From: Acanthamoeba castellanii str. Neff | Taxonomy: Eukaryota > Discosea > Longamoebia > Acanthamoebidae | Length of the DNA: 64,000 bases | Assembly: GCF_000313135.1 (NCBI RefSeq) | Contig: NW_004457712.1 | Span: 589,149 to 653,148, forward strand | Reading direction: 5' to 3' | Part shown: piece after piece, positions 11,389-22,962 of the stretch | Numbering within the stretch: position 1 is the first letter of the stretch | How the letters are laid out: each line of letters starts with the position of its first letter | Program-made: the position numbers and the translations under genes | The notes under the pieces: generated by a model | Databases searched by the model: none | Told to the model about the DNA's origin: nothing | The model's input: the letters and a program-made list of their open reading frames with translations, nothing else

Positions 11389-14295
11389 ATGATGAAGAGG
11401 ACGTCGATTCTCTTCTCAGCGCTGGCGCTCCTCGCCTGCTGCCTCCTCGCCTCGGCGAATGTTGAAGGCGGTCGCGAGGTGCGCGCGAGCTTCGCGGAGG
11501 GCGAGCACTCGTGCGCCACCTCCATCTCCCTGCTCGACGACCCGTTCGTCTTCTTCAACAGCAAGGCAAAGCAGCTCTACATCTGTTCCAACGGTCTCCT
11601 CCTCTTCGAGGAGCCCTCCAAGGAGTTCGACCCCACCAACCCGCAGACCCCCTACCAGCCCCGGAGCCGACACCCCCGAGGTCTCCCCACCACCCCCCAC
11701 AGAATTCAATCGACCACCAAACCATTGACTGATGTTGATGTTGGATCTCAATGGCGAACGAACAGTGGTGGCGCCCTACTGGACGTCGCGCCTGCGCCAG
11801 GTCGACATCACGGCCACGCTCCAGAACTACCCCTCGGTCGAGGCCGTAGAGATGGTCGAACAGGCGTTCCCGGGAACCGTCATCACCCCCACGAGGAGCC
11901 TCAACATCACCTGGGCCTACAGCGGTACAGTGTGGAATATCGAGCGCAGTGTTGTTTGATCCCCACCCTCACTAATATCACAACATCGTCACCATCTCCA
12001 GATATGAGCGTGTCGGCGATCTTCATCATGGATGGTGAGACGATGATCAGCTACGGTGTGTTCTTCTACGGCGGCCAGTACCTCCCGGCCACGCCCTCGT
12101 CGCTCGACTGGCTCATGGGCGAGATCTTCTCGACCCCGCCACCACCGAGAAGCCCGTCATTGGATTCAGCGCTGGTACGTTGTTTACACCCCCCAACCAC
12201 CACCACTCAACCGCACACCCGCTGACGCGGCTGCGCAGACGACATCAAGCTGTCGGCGTCGTTCGTGGCGGAGGGCAAGGAGTGGACCAACATGGGCGTC
12301 CACGGCCGCGTCGTGTTCGGCTTCTCCAACCGCGACAACGTGCCCCGCTACACCCGTACGCCCCACTCCTCTCATTCCCTCCCCCTGCCTAGCGCTGACA
12401 CTGGTCCATTGGGGGCGCAGCCGAGCGTCTGGCCCGCAGCGTGAGCCTGTCGAAGAAGCAGGTACGACCTTCTCTCGTGGAGTGCCTTTCATTGATGATG
12501 ATGACGACGACTACGATGATGAGGAGGATGATGGCTCATCTTTCATTGCCGCCTGTGGTGTCGTGGTTCAGCTCGAGAATGTTCAGCTGCGGTTGGTGAG
12601 TTTCTCTGCCGAGCCCGAAAACGGCGTATGGACCAAGGACTCCAATTTCATGGTCGACTACTCCTTCGTCAACGACGGCGAGACGGCCACCGAGCTGGAG
12701 TGGGGCGACCAGCTCTACCTCTCCACCACACCGGACCTTAGCGGTACACATCGCATACTATCCACCGCACACACCCACCACCGCACACACACATACGCTC
12801 GCGGTACGTGAAGAAGAGAACCAAACCCGGCGCAGGAGTTATTGGCAGTGGGTGGTCCGTGGACCAGATCTTCATGGGCACCGACTTTGTCGCGGGCGAG
12901 CCCGTCTCATCCAGCATCATGGGAACCCTCGACCTCGACGCACCGGGCACCTACTACCTCATCCTCCAGCTCGCCGCCTATGGCGTGGCACCCGACGTCG
13001 ATAACCTGAACGACACCATCGCCATCTTCGAGTTCGACGTGACCGGAGAGGAACAATCGCCCGACCTCCAAATCACCAGCATTGGTACGCGCCCGCCGTC
13101 CCAACCCACCGCACGACCCACTCACCAACCCATCCCCTCTATGTGCGTGTGTGCGTGTGCGCGTGTGTGTGTGCGTGCACAGATCTGAACCCCAACCCGG
13201 TGCCGTTGGACCAGGGGTTCGTCGTAGAGTACTCTGTGACCAACTTGGGCGATTCGGTCACCGACACAAACGCCTGGTACGACGACGTCTACATCTTCCA
13301 GGCGTCGGGTACGCTCTCTCCGCGCCCCCCCCCCCAACCCTCCCCATTTGTTTCTTTTCTTCTGCCACCTCCCACTTGCGTGAAACTCACCATATCTCTT
13401 CCGCACCAGTTCTCCCAGAGGACCGCGAGCTGGGCACCAACTACATCACGTGGGCCGATGGTACGTCATCACACACACACACCCCCACCAATTAACCAGC
13501 TTTCTCTCGTGGTTGGTCACTCACCCCAACTGCGTGTGGGGCCACAGCCTCAAACATTATTAGTTCTCCCTTGGAGCCCGGGGAGAGCTACACGCACAGC
13601 CACACGATCAACATGAACGATCGCGGCCTGTTGCCCGGCGAGTACTACCTGGTCATATTCACCAACCACATCATCGAGGGCGAAGAACCCTACGTTACCA
13701 CGGAGGCGAACCGCGAGAACAACGTGGCCGAGATCCACTTCTGGGTACATCTCTTCTTCTTCTTCTACTACTTGAGCCACCACCGGCTTTGACGTGACGT
13801 TGGTGACGTTGGTGTGTGTCGTGTGTGCGTACCACAAAAACAATACCCGCACACAGTTCGGTGACCCCCCGGGTCCCACTCCCTCATCGTCGCCCTCGTG
13901 GCAGCCCGAGCCGTCGCCCTCGTCGTCGCCCTCATACGCGCCCGAGCCGTCGCCTCGTCGTCGCCCTCGTGGCAGCCCGAGCCGTCGCCTCGTCGTCGCC
14001 TTTGTCCTCGTGGCAGCCCGAGCCGTCGGCCTCGTCGTCGCCCTCGTGGCAGCCCGAGCCGTCGCCCTCGTCGTCGCCTTTGCCCTCGTGGCAGCCCGAG
14101 CCGTCGCCCTCGGCGTCGCCTGCTGCCTCGCACACGCCTACCCCCACGCCTACCCAGACGCCCACGCCTACCCGGACGCCCACGCCTACGGTCATCCCCA
14201 CGCCCGGCGCGAAGGGCCGCACGGTCATCAACTTCAACTTCAGGGACCTCATCCCGGCCGGCTACTACGACTGCCGCAGCTGCTCACGCAAGTGA
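11389..14295 (+). CDS. Secreted NIDO and CARDB domain protein with Ser/Pro stalk
   Basis: A signal peptide starts at 11389 (MMKRTSILFSALALLACCLL ending near ASA). The N-terminal region reads CSNGLLLFEEP and then VVAPYWTSRLRQVDITA, the pattern of a nidogen-like (NIDO) domain. Two beta modules follow, with NFMVDYSFVNDGETATELEW plus QLYLS, and GFVVEYSVTNLGDSVTDTNAW plus DDVYIF, which fit CARDB adhesion-type repeats. NREN and WFGDPPGPTP lead into a Ser/Pro/Glu/Trp stalk (PSSSPSWQPEPSP units, about 13880-14120) and a Thr/Pro tract, then VINFNFRDLIPAGYYDCRSC. The stalk changes reading frame twice (see findings). The end may be the stop at 14293-14295, or an intron may lead to a stop at 14485-14487. 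A surface or matrix role is inferred from the layout. Confidence 0.68.
13875..14125 (+). repeat. Ser/Pro/Trp/Glu coding repeats
   Basis: About nine imperfect units of roughly 24-30 nt with core TCGTGGCAGCCCGAGCCGTC. They encode SPSWQPEPSPS-type peptides. At two places a unit has GTCGCCTCGTCG where the others have GTCGCCCTCGTCG, so one C is missing and the peptide continues in the next frame. Confidence 0.85.
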
Positions 14296-14548
14296 GTGGA
14301 GTGCGATCTCCCGTCTCTCTTCTCTTTCATCTCCTCTCGCCTCGTTTTGTCCGGCCTGCATTCGGCTTCCTTACTCTTCCACGATGTCTTACCTTGTAGT
14401 GGCCAGTGCGGGTCAGCACTCAGCAATACACCTTCATCTCTTCTTGACTCTCGCCGCAGGTCAGGTGAGCGAAGGGGTGTTGTGTGAATAAGTTGAGAGA
14501 CTCCTTTTTTGCTGCTGGTGTGTGACGGTGTGGCGATGCTGGCAGTTG

Positions 14549-15273
14549 TCACTCGGCGTTGGTGCCGCCGCCCTTGGCCTGCCACTCCGCGTTGGTCTTG
14601 AACTCCTGCTCCAGTCGTTCTCGTGCCCTGCACACGCCACACACGCAAGCGACAGCAACGATGAGCGAATGGTGTGCGGTGTGTAGTGGTGGTGGTGCAT
14701 TGTACCTGTAGACCTTGGACTGCAGATAGAAGGACCCACCATTGGCAGGATCGTTTGACTTGAACAGCTGTTCGTATCGCTGTGTGTCACACAAGTGCAA
14801 CGTTGTCAGTTTTGGCTGCCGATGTGCGCCGTGTGCCGTTGTGTGAGTGCGAATAGGTGTGGTGTGGTGTGCATTCGTCTACCTTGGTGACTTCCTTGAG
14901 TTCGTAGGGCGGTCTCAGCCCCAAAATTTTCTGCGCCTCCGCCAGCGAGAGGCCTGCCCCGGTCTGCTTGGCCTCTGCTCGGCGAGCACGAGATGAACAA
15001 TATTAAAATGATTTAAAAGATAAATTGAATTAAATGCAAAGGGCGGGCGACGCACTGAGGCCGGCTTGTCGCCAGGCATCGAGGAAGGCCTTCCCGAACA
15101 CTTGCGAGCCCACGCCCAGGATGTTCAAGAGCAGTCGCACCACCTGCAGCCCCCCCCGATAATTTAATCTCGATATAAATTAAATCAACGCGCCACTGAT
15201 GATATCCGGCACCGGGTAGGACCAGCGCCAGGCGCCAGGGGCCAGAGCGAAGTGTGGAAGGATGAGGTACCAT
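14549..15273 (-). CDS. PAM16: Mitochondrial import motor subunit Pam16 (Tim16/Magmas)
   Basis: Pam16 is the J-like partner that controls Pam14/DnaJC at the TIM23 motor on the matrix side of the inner membrane. The exons read VVRLLLNILGVGSQVFGKAF and LDAWRQAG (N-terminal membrane-associating helix), then GAGLSLAEAQKILGLRPPYE and LKEVTK, then RYEQLFKSNDPANGGSFYLQ with SKVYRARERLEQEF. This is the Pam16 J-like core: SNDPANGG occupies the place of the HPD loop, so the J motif is missing as expected. The protein is about 111 residues. The best start is ATG at 15271-15273 followed at once by a GTACC intron (15144-15270), making a start-codon-only coding exon. The upstream SET gene stops about 70 nt away. 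Confidence 0.9.
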
Positions 15274-15343
15274 GTTTGATCTGGGGTGTGGGTTAAAAAA
15301 AGAAAATAAATTTGCTTTTCGATTTTCTTTTTTAAGAAGTGTG

Positions 15344-16192
15344 TTAGGGGAGCGAGGAGACAAAGGCCGAGGGGAGGAAGGCAGGGAAGGAGCCGGGCTC
15401 GTCGCCTCCCATCTCCACCACCTGCACCTGGGCATCCCCGGCGGCGGCCATGAGGTAGGCCGGCTTCTTGTCGTCGGCTTCGGCCTCTGTTGATGTCGTC
15501 GTCTCGTCCTCCGCCTGCCAGTAGCTCTCTGAATAGTCCAACAGGATCTGCTTGCCCTGTTGGTGTTGTTGGTGTTGTTGGTGTTAATGTTTGTTGGCGA
15601 GCTGAAGCATTGTCGCCGGCGTACAGGTTGAGGGCGAGCAAAGGGCGAGTAGTAGTAGTACCTTGGGGATGAACTGGGTGGCTGTGATGACGGCCTGCTC
15701 AGCGCCCCGGTCGAAGAAGCACTGCAGCTCGGCGTTGGCGTACCGCGCAGAGTGGTTGATCATGCCTGTCGAGGAACGTTGGGTGTGAGACGAAGGCCAT
15801 CGGGCGGTGGTGGGCCTATAAAGAGGGGGGGGGAAGAACGCACCTCCGAGGTTGCGGTAGTGCGTGCCGTCAAGCACCATGCCCTCCACGCCTGACACGA
15901 CCGCGTACGCCCGATTCTTGATGGTCCCTGCTCGCGAGAGGAATGGAAACATGTTAGTTACGAGGCCTGACGTGGCGCCATTCATTTAAGAGAGAAGAGG
16001 TGTACACCGCGCACCTTCAGCGCTCAAGCGACCACCATAACGGCAGATGTAGCTGCCGGGCTGGTAGTCTTTCCCCGCAAAGACGCCATATCCCACGCTT
16101 GCGTCGATCTGGCCAGGATGAGGTTTTCATCTCCCGTGCTTGCTTCAATGTCCTTCATATACTTCTTCCTGTTGTGTGGTGTGTGTGTGTGT

Positions 16193-16265
<73 letters not shown>

Positions 16266-17439
16266 TGTGAAAGTGGTGAGCATAACAACAACAGCAGCAG
16301 CAACAAACACATTCACTCGCTCAGTGATTGAGCGCACCTGAACTCGACATCGGTTTCGCCAATCCCGAAGCCGCTAAACATGAGCTCTTCGATGTACTTG
16401 TGTCCGCACACAGGGAGCGCGCAGTAGGTGACCGTAAGTCGCTCCTCGAGTTGTGCGACGGGCCACTGGGCCACGCTCTCGTGGGCCTTGTCATAGACCG
16501 TGATCGAACGCGGGATGAGATGTGACGGCATGTGTGGCACCATTCCCAGCATTCGCGCATAGTCTGATCACACCCCGCACGCACGCACGCACGCACGCAC
16601 AGAGAGAAGTGAGCACTCACATTCAAGCGCCGCGGCGACGCGGGGACAAGAGCGCACCTAGCGGAGTAGCAGAGAAGGCATCGGTTACGTCGATGTCAGC
16701 GTTGTATTCGGCGAGCAACATGGTCAGCATCTGCCTGCTCTCGATAAATATGCTGTAGTGCAATGGCGTGAACCCTGGTCGATCGCAGTAATGAGAAAAC
16801 AGGGTGAAGAAGAAGAAGAAGAGACGAGTGCGTACCGGTGATGATGTCGTTTTTGTTGAGGTCGAGGGCAACGCCTTTGTCCCTGGACTCGCGGATCAGC
16901 ATCTGCACGATGTCTGTGTTCCGCGTCATCACGGCGTAGTGCAGAATCGACTTGTTGTTCTCCTCCAGAGGCTCGCCGGGTCGAAGCGAGAGCTCCTTCC
17001 GCACCTGGACGTACACCGCTTCGAGGTCGCCGGCGAGCACCACTTGCTGCAGCGTCGTCTGGTACTCGCCCGACGTCTGCCGCCAGGAACGAGGAAGAAG
17101 AAGGAGACCACTTAAGACAAAGAACCATCTTCCGCCACACATCTGCCAGGAGCTGCCGGGGAGTACCTCTTTGGCGGTCTTTCTTGCTTGAATCGAAAAT
17201 CGCTTCCCAGCTCGCTCATCAAATTTCATGTGTGTCAGGTAGTGAGTCTGCATGCCCGAAGATCGGAAGCGGATTAGCAACTTGATTAATAAAATTGCAT
17301 TTAGAAATAAAATGAAGTGATTGCGAACCCTCCATGGTATGGGAGAAGGGCGATCTCGCAACAACAAGCAATCTCTCCCAAAATCACGTCCGAATCGTCG
17401 AAACCACCCCGATTCGTCCCAACAATCCCGCACGGCCAT
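15344..17439 (-). CDS. Ankyrin-repeat SET-domain methyltransferase
   Basis: Exons from 17439 down give MAVRDCWDESGWFRRF, then THMKFDERAGKRFSIQARK, then ankyrin repeats: EYQTTLQQVVLAGDLEAVYV, SILHYAVMTRNTDIVQMLIR and FTPLHYSIFIESRQMLTMLL. The middle region has VTYCALPVCGHKYIEELMF. The SET domain follows: VGYGVFAGKDYQPGSYICRY, TIKNRAYAVVSGVEGMVLDG, GGMINHSARYANAELQCFF (the NHS motif) and FIPKGKQILLDYSESYW (the DYS motif). It ends in an acidic tail, FVSSLP. The SET core is complete, so a protein lysine methyltransferase is likely; no pre-SET zinc cluster was seen. An intron at about 16180-16265 contains a long TG repeat. Start choice assumes a GTTCG intron inside the first 60 codons; a start at 17253 is the alternative. 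Confidence 0.75.
16176..16264. repeat. TG dinucleotide repeat in an intron
   Basis: A near-pure GT/TG run of about 85 nt inside an intron of the ankyrin-SET gene. In the transcript it reads CA. Probably variable in length. Confidence 0.95.
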
Positions 17440-17579
17440 GGCTGAGATTTAAAAATAAACAAAAAAGCTGTGTTTTGTTTTATTTCAGTTCGATGAAATA
17501 AAACAAAACAAATAAATTAATATAAAAACATGTCATGTTTATGTACAGTTTGGGGCACACGTCGGTCGGACGGATCGGC

Positions 17580-20500
17580 TCAGTCGTCGCGACTGCCGCT
17601 GCTGCTACTGGCGTGGCTAATGTCTTCGTGGTCCATTGTGTCGTCATCATCGTCATCGCCGCCCTCCGTTCCGGGAACATGGCGATCGGATACCACCTTG
17701 TGGAAGACCTCCTCCAGAGCTGTCGTGTCGTTGCGCCAGTGACCGTGTCAGTGTCGCTTCACACGTGAGGGAGAAGAAGAAGAAGAAGAACTCGTACTGG
17801 TGTTGCTGATGCCCCAATCGGTGATGCCCACGCTGTTCTTGTTGGTGTCGATGTTGCGGAACACCTGGCTGAGGACCACCGACTTCTTCGGGAGGTAGAA
17901 GAGCACCGTGCCGCTGATGTTGCTGATCTCCTTGGCCCCGGGCACCAGCTGCTTCACGAATCTGTCCCATCGAACGAACAAAACCGGGCGTGAATGGTAA
18001 GTGCAAGGGACGCGCGTGAAGATGAAGCCCAGTCGGAGGTGAGGCGCGTCGTACGCGATGGCCTGCGGTTTGTTGTCGTGGTCGGCGCAGGTAATGGTGA
18101 GCTTGAAGCCCTTGCCGAACCGCGACTTCAGCTCGGCCGAGGTGCCGACGGCGCGCACACGACCCTCTGCCATGATCACCTGTTGGGGGGCAAGATCAGT
18201 CTACCGCACAATGCCGCAGAGAGAGAGAGAGAGTGAAACAAAGCGTACGATGCGGTTGCAGAGCGCCTCGGCTTCCTCCATGGAGTGGGTGGTGAGAATG
18301 AGTGCGGATTGCTTCTTTCGGGCGCTGATGGCCGACCACAGCGCGCGCTTGGACTTCGGATCCAGTCCCCTGTGTTGCACAACAAGAGAGCGGTGTTTTC
18401 GATCAGTCACCGTTGCGGCGCCCTCGTCAGGCCATGATGCGCGTACGTGCTGGGCTCGTCCAGGAGGATCAGCTTGGGGTCGCCCATGAGAGCTAATTAT
18501 TAGGGAAAAAAACCATAAAATAAATAAGAAAATGATCACCGATGAATGTAGCTGGCGGGCGAGAGCGGCTACGTACACATGCCGACGGACAATCGACGCT
18601 TCATGCCGCCGGAGAAGGCGCGCACGGGCTTGTTTCGGACCTTGTAGAGGTTGAGCGACTCGAGCACCTCACGCACCTCCTTCTTGAGCGCCTTGCCGTG
18701 CACGCCCTTGAGCCGGCCGTAGAATTGCAGGTGCTGCACGCATCAGAAAAAAAAAAAAAAAAAAGAACGGCCATGCGTCAGCGCGCCCCAAGAAAAGACC
18801 AGGCGGGAGGCGAGACTGTAGGTCCGTACCTCCCTTGCAGTGAGACTGCCCCAGATGATGTCGTGCTGCGGGCACACGCCTAGAGAACCGCATTGAGTGA
18901 GATTGGGTGCGTGGTCAAAGCAATGTGAAGGTGTGACGTTATAATAGTGTGTGCGTACCGGTGAGCAGGTGGATGTAGGAGACGTCGCCCGGCAGCACGA
19001 AGTTGTACATGCACACTTGGCCGCTGGTGGGCTGGATGAGTCCGCAGATGATGCCCATGGTCGTCGTTTTGCCCTGCGCGTAGCGGTAAGATGAGGTGAA
19101 CTGACTAGGAGGGACGGGGAGGCGGGTGGCATGTGTTCGTACCGCTCCGTTGGGGCCGAGGAAGCCCACGCACTCGTTGGAGCCGATGACGAAGCTGGCG
19201 CCCTTGAGCGCACGCTCGGGCTTTCTCTTTTTGACCGCCTTCCCGCACAGCCTGTGGTGTGTGCGGGCCTTGATGAGTAATGCGCGAATCACTCGGTTGC
19301 AACGCAATGCGTGGCGGCGTACCGAGGAATGTAGCGCCACCAGGAAAACGGCGCTGCTTCCCAGAAGGGGACATTGTACTCCTTGGTCAGGCTCTGCACC
19401 TTCAACTGCAGAGCCACAGTGAAGGAAAGTTCGCGTGAACACCTCACACGACAACAAAGAACGAAGAATGCACTGCGACAGAAGAACGAAGCGCGGAGGG
19501 AGGGGGGATGCGTACGGGAAGATTCTCGTCGGAGTGCGCACGACTGCTCTCGGCCTTGACGTCCTCGGGCTCGTGTCCGTCCTCGAGGTCGTTTTCTTCG
19601 GGGTTGCCGTGGCAGCAGCCGCAGCGTTCGATCAGGTGGCGCACGCCGGGCAGGCGCTTGAGCGGCGCGAGGAAGAAGAGCGGGTGCTTGGGCAGACCGT
19701 AGGTGCCCGGGAAGACCTGGTCCAGGTAGAGCGCGAGGACCAGCATGACGGCCCACTGGACCACCAGGAAGGCGTAGATGTGCGCCATGTTAGCCGGGCC
19801 TTTGTCGATGTCGCCGCCCTTGAGTCCGGGTCCATTGTAGGAGACCTGGACACAACAGCACGCCATAGCGACGACGAGGCTTAATACAGAGATATCCACC
19901 ACAGCGCACGCACGACACGACACGCACGACAGGACACACGTACCTCACTGAGGAGCCACGATATGCCACGCACGAGAGCGAATGACGGCACCACAGAGAT
20001 ACCATTGAGTGCTGTTGCCGTCCATCATAAATTGTTCAGTGATCGTTCAGTTCATCAATTGACGCTCGATCATGACGCACGCACCTGGCTCGCCGACGTC
20101 GTTGATGAGCGTCTGGATGGTGAACACGGCGACGAAGGTGATTCCCAGAATGTAGAAGTAACCAAAGGCTTCACATGACACCCACGCCCGCCGGTCAGCT
20201 GATGTCATCGATGATGCAGCGCAGAAAAGGGGCGTAAAAAGCGTACTCGATGCGCTGCGCTCTCTCTGGAAGAAGACAGAAATAAGGAACGACATGGCCA
20301 CCAAGGTGTGGCCCCAGATGAAGAACAAGATGAAGTAGACGCCAAAGTTGTTCACCGTGAAGAAACGGAATTCTACGCACGGCACGACATGCACCAAGGT
20401 GAGCTGGGTTCTGGATGAAGTGTGTGACGCATCAAGTGTTGTAGGTCGGGGCCACGTACGAAACACCAGGCCGGCGATGATGAGGAACGCCGCCACGAAG

Positions 20501-22417
20501 CAGTAGAGGAGATAGCACCAAAAGTAGTTCACCAGCCAGTAGATCGGCATACGAAGGCCCATCTGGTCGATAACGCGAAGCAGTGATTAATTACATTCTG
20601 TTACGTGCTGCAACGAATTGTGAAGAAGTCTGTCGTCGTACCATCTTCATCATCTCCCTGATTCTGTTTTCCTTCTCGTAGGCCAGGCTCTGCATAAAAG
20701 ATGAAAGTTTACCTTTGTAGTTGTGTTGTATGCACGGTGAGCTCTTCAATGCATTTGGAGAAATGGAGTACCGAGAGGAACACGGGCAGGAGCTGGTGGA
20801 GGATGAGCGCGAAGAAGAGACCGCCCACCAAAGTCGTAATGTCGAAGTCATTGTAGTCGTCCTTCTGCGGCAGTTTCTTTATGCCCACTAAAGCCGGAAT
20901 CGGGAGGTCAACACGCGCACGCACCCACGCACGCACACATGCACCACCGCACGCACACGCACGCACACTACGCGCCACAAAGTGGGGACGTACGAAAATT
21001 GGCCACGATTTGGGGAGACGGGAGGAGCGAGGCGAAGGCCTGCGTGATGAGGCTCATGGCACCCACGATGTCCCGTCCTCGCGAGATGGTGTAATTGTAG
21101 TAGACCCCGAAGTCGAGCACCGAGTTGTCCACCGACACCTCGTCGAACACGTACGCTGCACGGCATTGATGCGATCGAAAACGATCGAAGGTAAGGCACA
21201 ACAACAACAACCAACAACAGGTGGTGGAGAGTTGAATACCAGTGGTGTAGCGCGCGCCCTTGCCGGTTGCGTCGTAGAGGATGCGGTTGATATCGGCCAC
21301 GCTGTTCTGCTGAACGATCGAGTAGTTGTACGGTACCGACGGAACGAGGTCCAGATCCTTCAGAAATATTTCTGAGTCGTCGTACTTGGGGAACTGCACT
21401 CCACAACAAGACGAATGTGAGTTCAATTTCATTTGCTTGCATCACAGACAAAGGCGTGTGTCGTGTGTGTCGTGTCGTGTCGTGTCGTGTCGTGTCGTGT
21501 CGTGTCGTGTCGTGTCGTGTCGTGTCGTGTCGTGTCGTGTCGTGTCGTGTCGTGTCGTGTCGTGTCGTGTCGTGTCGTGTCGTGTCGTGTCGTGTCGTGT
21601 CGTGTCGTGTCGTGTCGTGTCGTGTCGTGTCGTGTCGTGTCGTGTCGTGTCGTGTGTCAGTGAGAGCACCTTGATGGACACGGTGCGGTTGGTTAGGGCA
21701 ATGGCTCCGAGTAGGCCCGACCCTGTGCCGCCGTAGGGGTCGAACTGGCCGATGTCCACCTCGCCGACCATGCCCGCGTCCGTGTAAAGGATCTCGGCCG
21801 AGGCTGGCCGGTAGTCGCCCTCGGCCGGCCTGCTCAAGCTGCACAAGTGACATTCCATTCCATTGTTGATGTGAGCGTTCGATGCTTACGTGCAGTTGTG
21901 GTGGAGGGACAAGGGAAGAGACAACAGCAACGTACATGAGGAATGGCGCCTGGTTCTTGGGGTCCCGATAGGCAACGCTGTCGTTGTCCACCAGTGTGGA
22001 AATCCATTGTTGCAGCAAGAACAAGATCAGCATCTGTGTGGGAGAGCACACATGGTCAGTAAATAAAATAGTATAAATTTCGGGCACTTTATATAAATGG
22101 CCGATGGAGAAAAACAAATAGTATAAAATTCGGCCGCAGATAAAAATCTACTAATAAAGAAAAACAAATACGAGTGGCGAAAAAAACAAAAACTCAAAAA
22201 ACAAAGTTTGGGTGCTGGCGTGTACGAGGATGATGGGCGTGAGAATTTGGCAGGTGTTGGTGCCGTAGTTTCGCTTCTGGGCGATGGCACTCTTGGCCAG
22301 CAGCGCCCAGCACTGGCTCCGGTAGGAGAGGCGCTTCTTGATCATCCGTCGCAGCTCATGGTCGCCCAACTGCGCCAAGTCCACCCCGTCTTCCTCCACC
22401 ACTGTGCCCTTGCCCAT
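17580..22417 (-). CDS. ABCA-family transporter, one membrane domain plus one nucleotide-binding domain
   Basis: Starts MGKGTVVEEDGVDLAQLGDH with an early conserved block (YRSQCWALLAKSAIAQKRNY), then extracellular parts (SVAYRDPKNQAPFLM, FPKYDDSEIFLKDLDLVPS) and membrane helices (LVGGLFFALILHQLLPVFLS, LVNYFWCYLLYCFVAAFLII, NNFGVYFILFFIWGHTLVAM). The ATPase has NECVGFLGPNGA, spliced to GKTTTMGIICGLIQPTSGQ, VCPQHDIIWGSLTARE, FSGGMKRRLSV, GDPKLILLDEPSTGLDPKSK and LILTTHSMEEAEALCNRI, all complete. The end is TALEEVFHKVVSD plus an acidic tail. The layout matches single-NBD ABCA proteins of amoebae, which move lipids. About 20 short exons, nearly all with GTACN donors. An intron near 21467-21655 is a pentanucleotide array. 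The partner gene on the + strand starts 545 nt away. Confidence 0.92.
18750..18768. repeat. Homopolymer A run in an intron
   Basis: A 19-nt A run on the + strand inside an intron of the minus-strand ABCA gene; in the transcript it is a T tract near the 3' splice site of a neighbouring exon. Confidence 0.85.
21460..21656. repeat. Pentanucleotide satellite (TGTCG)n, about 37 copies
   Basis: From about 21467 to 21655 the + strand is essentially pure TGTCG. It lies in an intron of the minus-strand ABCA gene, so the transcript carries CGACA repeats. All six frames stay open because five is not a multiple of three and the unit has no stop, which explains the spurious long frames here. Confidence 0.97.
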
Positions 22418-22962
22418 CCTGCACCCCACAAAAAAAGACAAGGCTTAGAGGCCAGAAAGAAGCTGTGTGGTGGTTGCAAGGGAGTAGCACCTGTGTCAGC
22501 AGGCCAAGATGAGGGTTTCTCTTGTGCCAAGGTTCTGTTCGACAACAGACTGAGAGCACGACAGAGACGAAGGTTGTTGCTGATTCAAATACACCGAGCT
22601 GAAGGACAAGGATACCCGTACCAGTACAAGAAGCTGGCCTTGCGGAGTTGCATTTCCTGCCGAATAATTGGCATTCCAGATCGGGAATTCCTTCTATTGG
22701 CCGATATTTCGGACGATAATTATTGAACCCGAGGACAACTGAAAATTCAGACTAACAACGAATCGGCTCTTTGCCCTATACACCCGACCAGTTGCGCCAG
22801 CAACTACAAGGCCTTGAGCTCACCCACACCTTCCAGCTCCCCTCGTCTAGTTTTAGTTTTCAAAGACACCAACAAGTCGCACCACCCGACAGGCGACAAA
22901 GGGGGCACCCACCAGACCGAAAGACTCGCCCAGCGGCCCGCTGAGTTTATTCGCCAACAGGA
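22418..22962. promoter_or_regulatory. Bidirectional promoter region between the ABCA genes
   Basis: 545 nt between the start codons of two divergent ABCA genes. It has two ATTGG (inverted CCAAT) boxes at 22667-22671 and 22696-22700 and a near-palindrome CCGATATTTCGG at 22701-22712. These are plausible promoter elements only. No ORF here has a recognisable domain. Confidence 0.4.

Noticed and set aside
15180..15343. Extension of the ankyrin-SET gene to a stop at 15180
   Set aside because: The frame with DYSESYW stops at 15344; the extension is in a different frame and overlaps the PAM16 first intron.
21417..21736. Long open frames with VSCRV or TTRHD repeats
   Set aside because: They are translations of the TGTCG array in an intron of the ABCA gene, open because the 5-nt unit has no stop.
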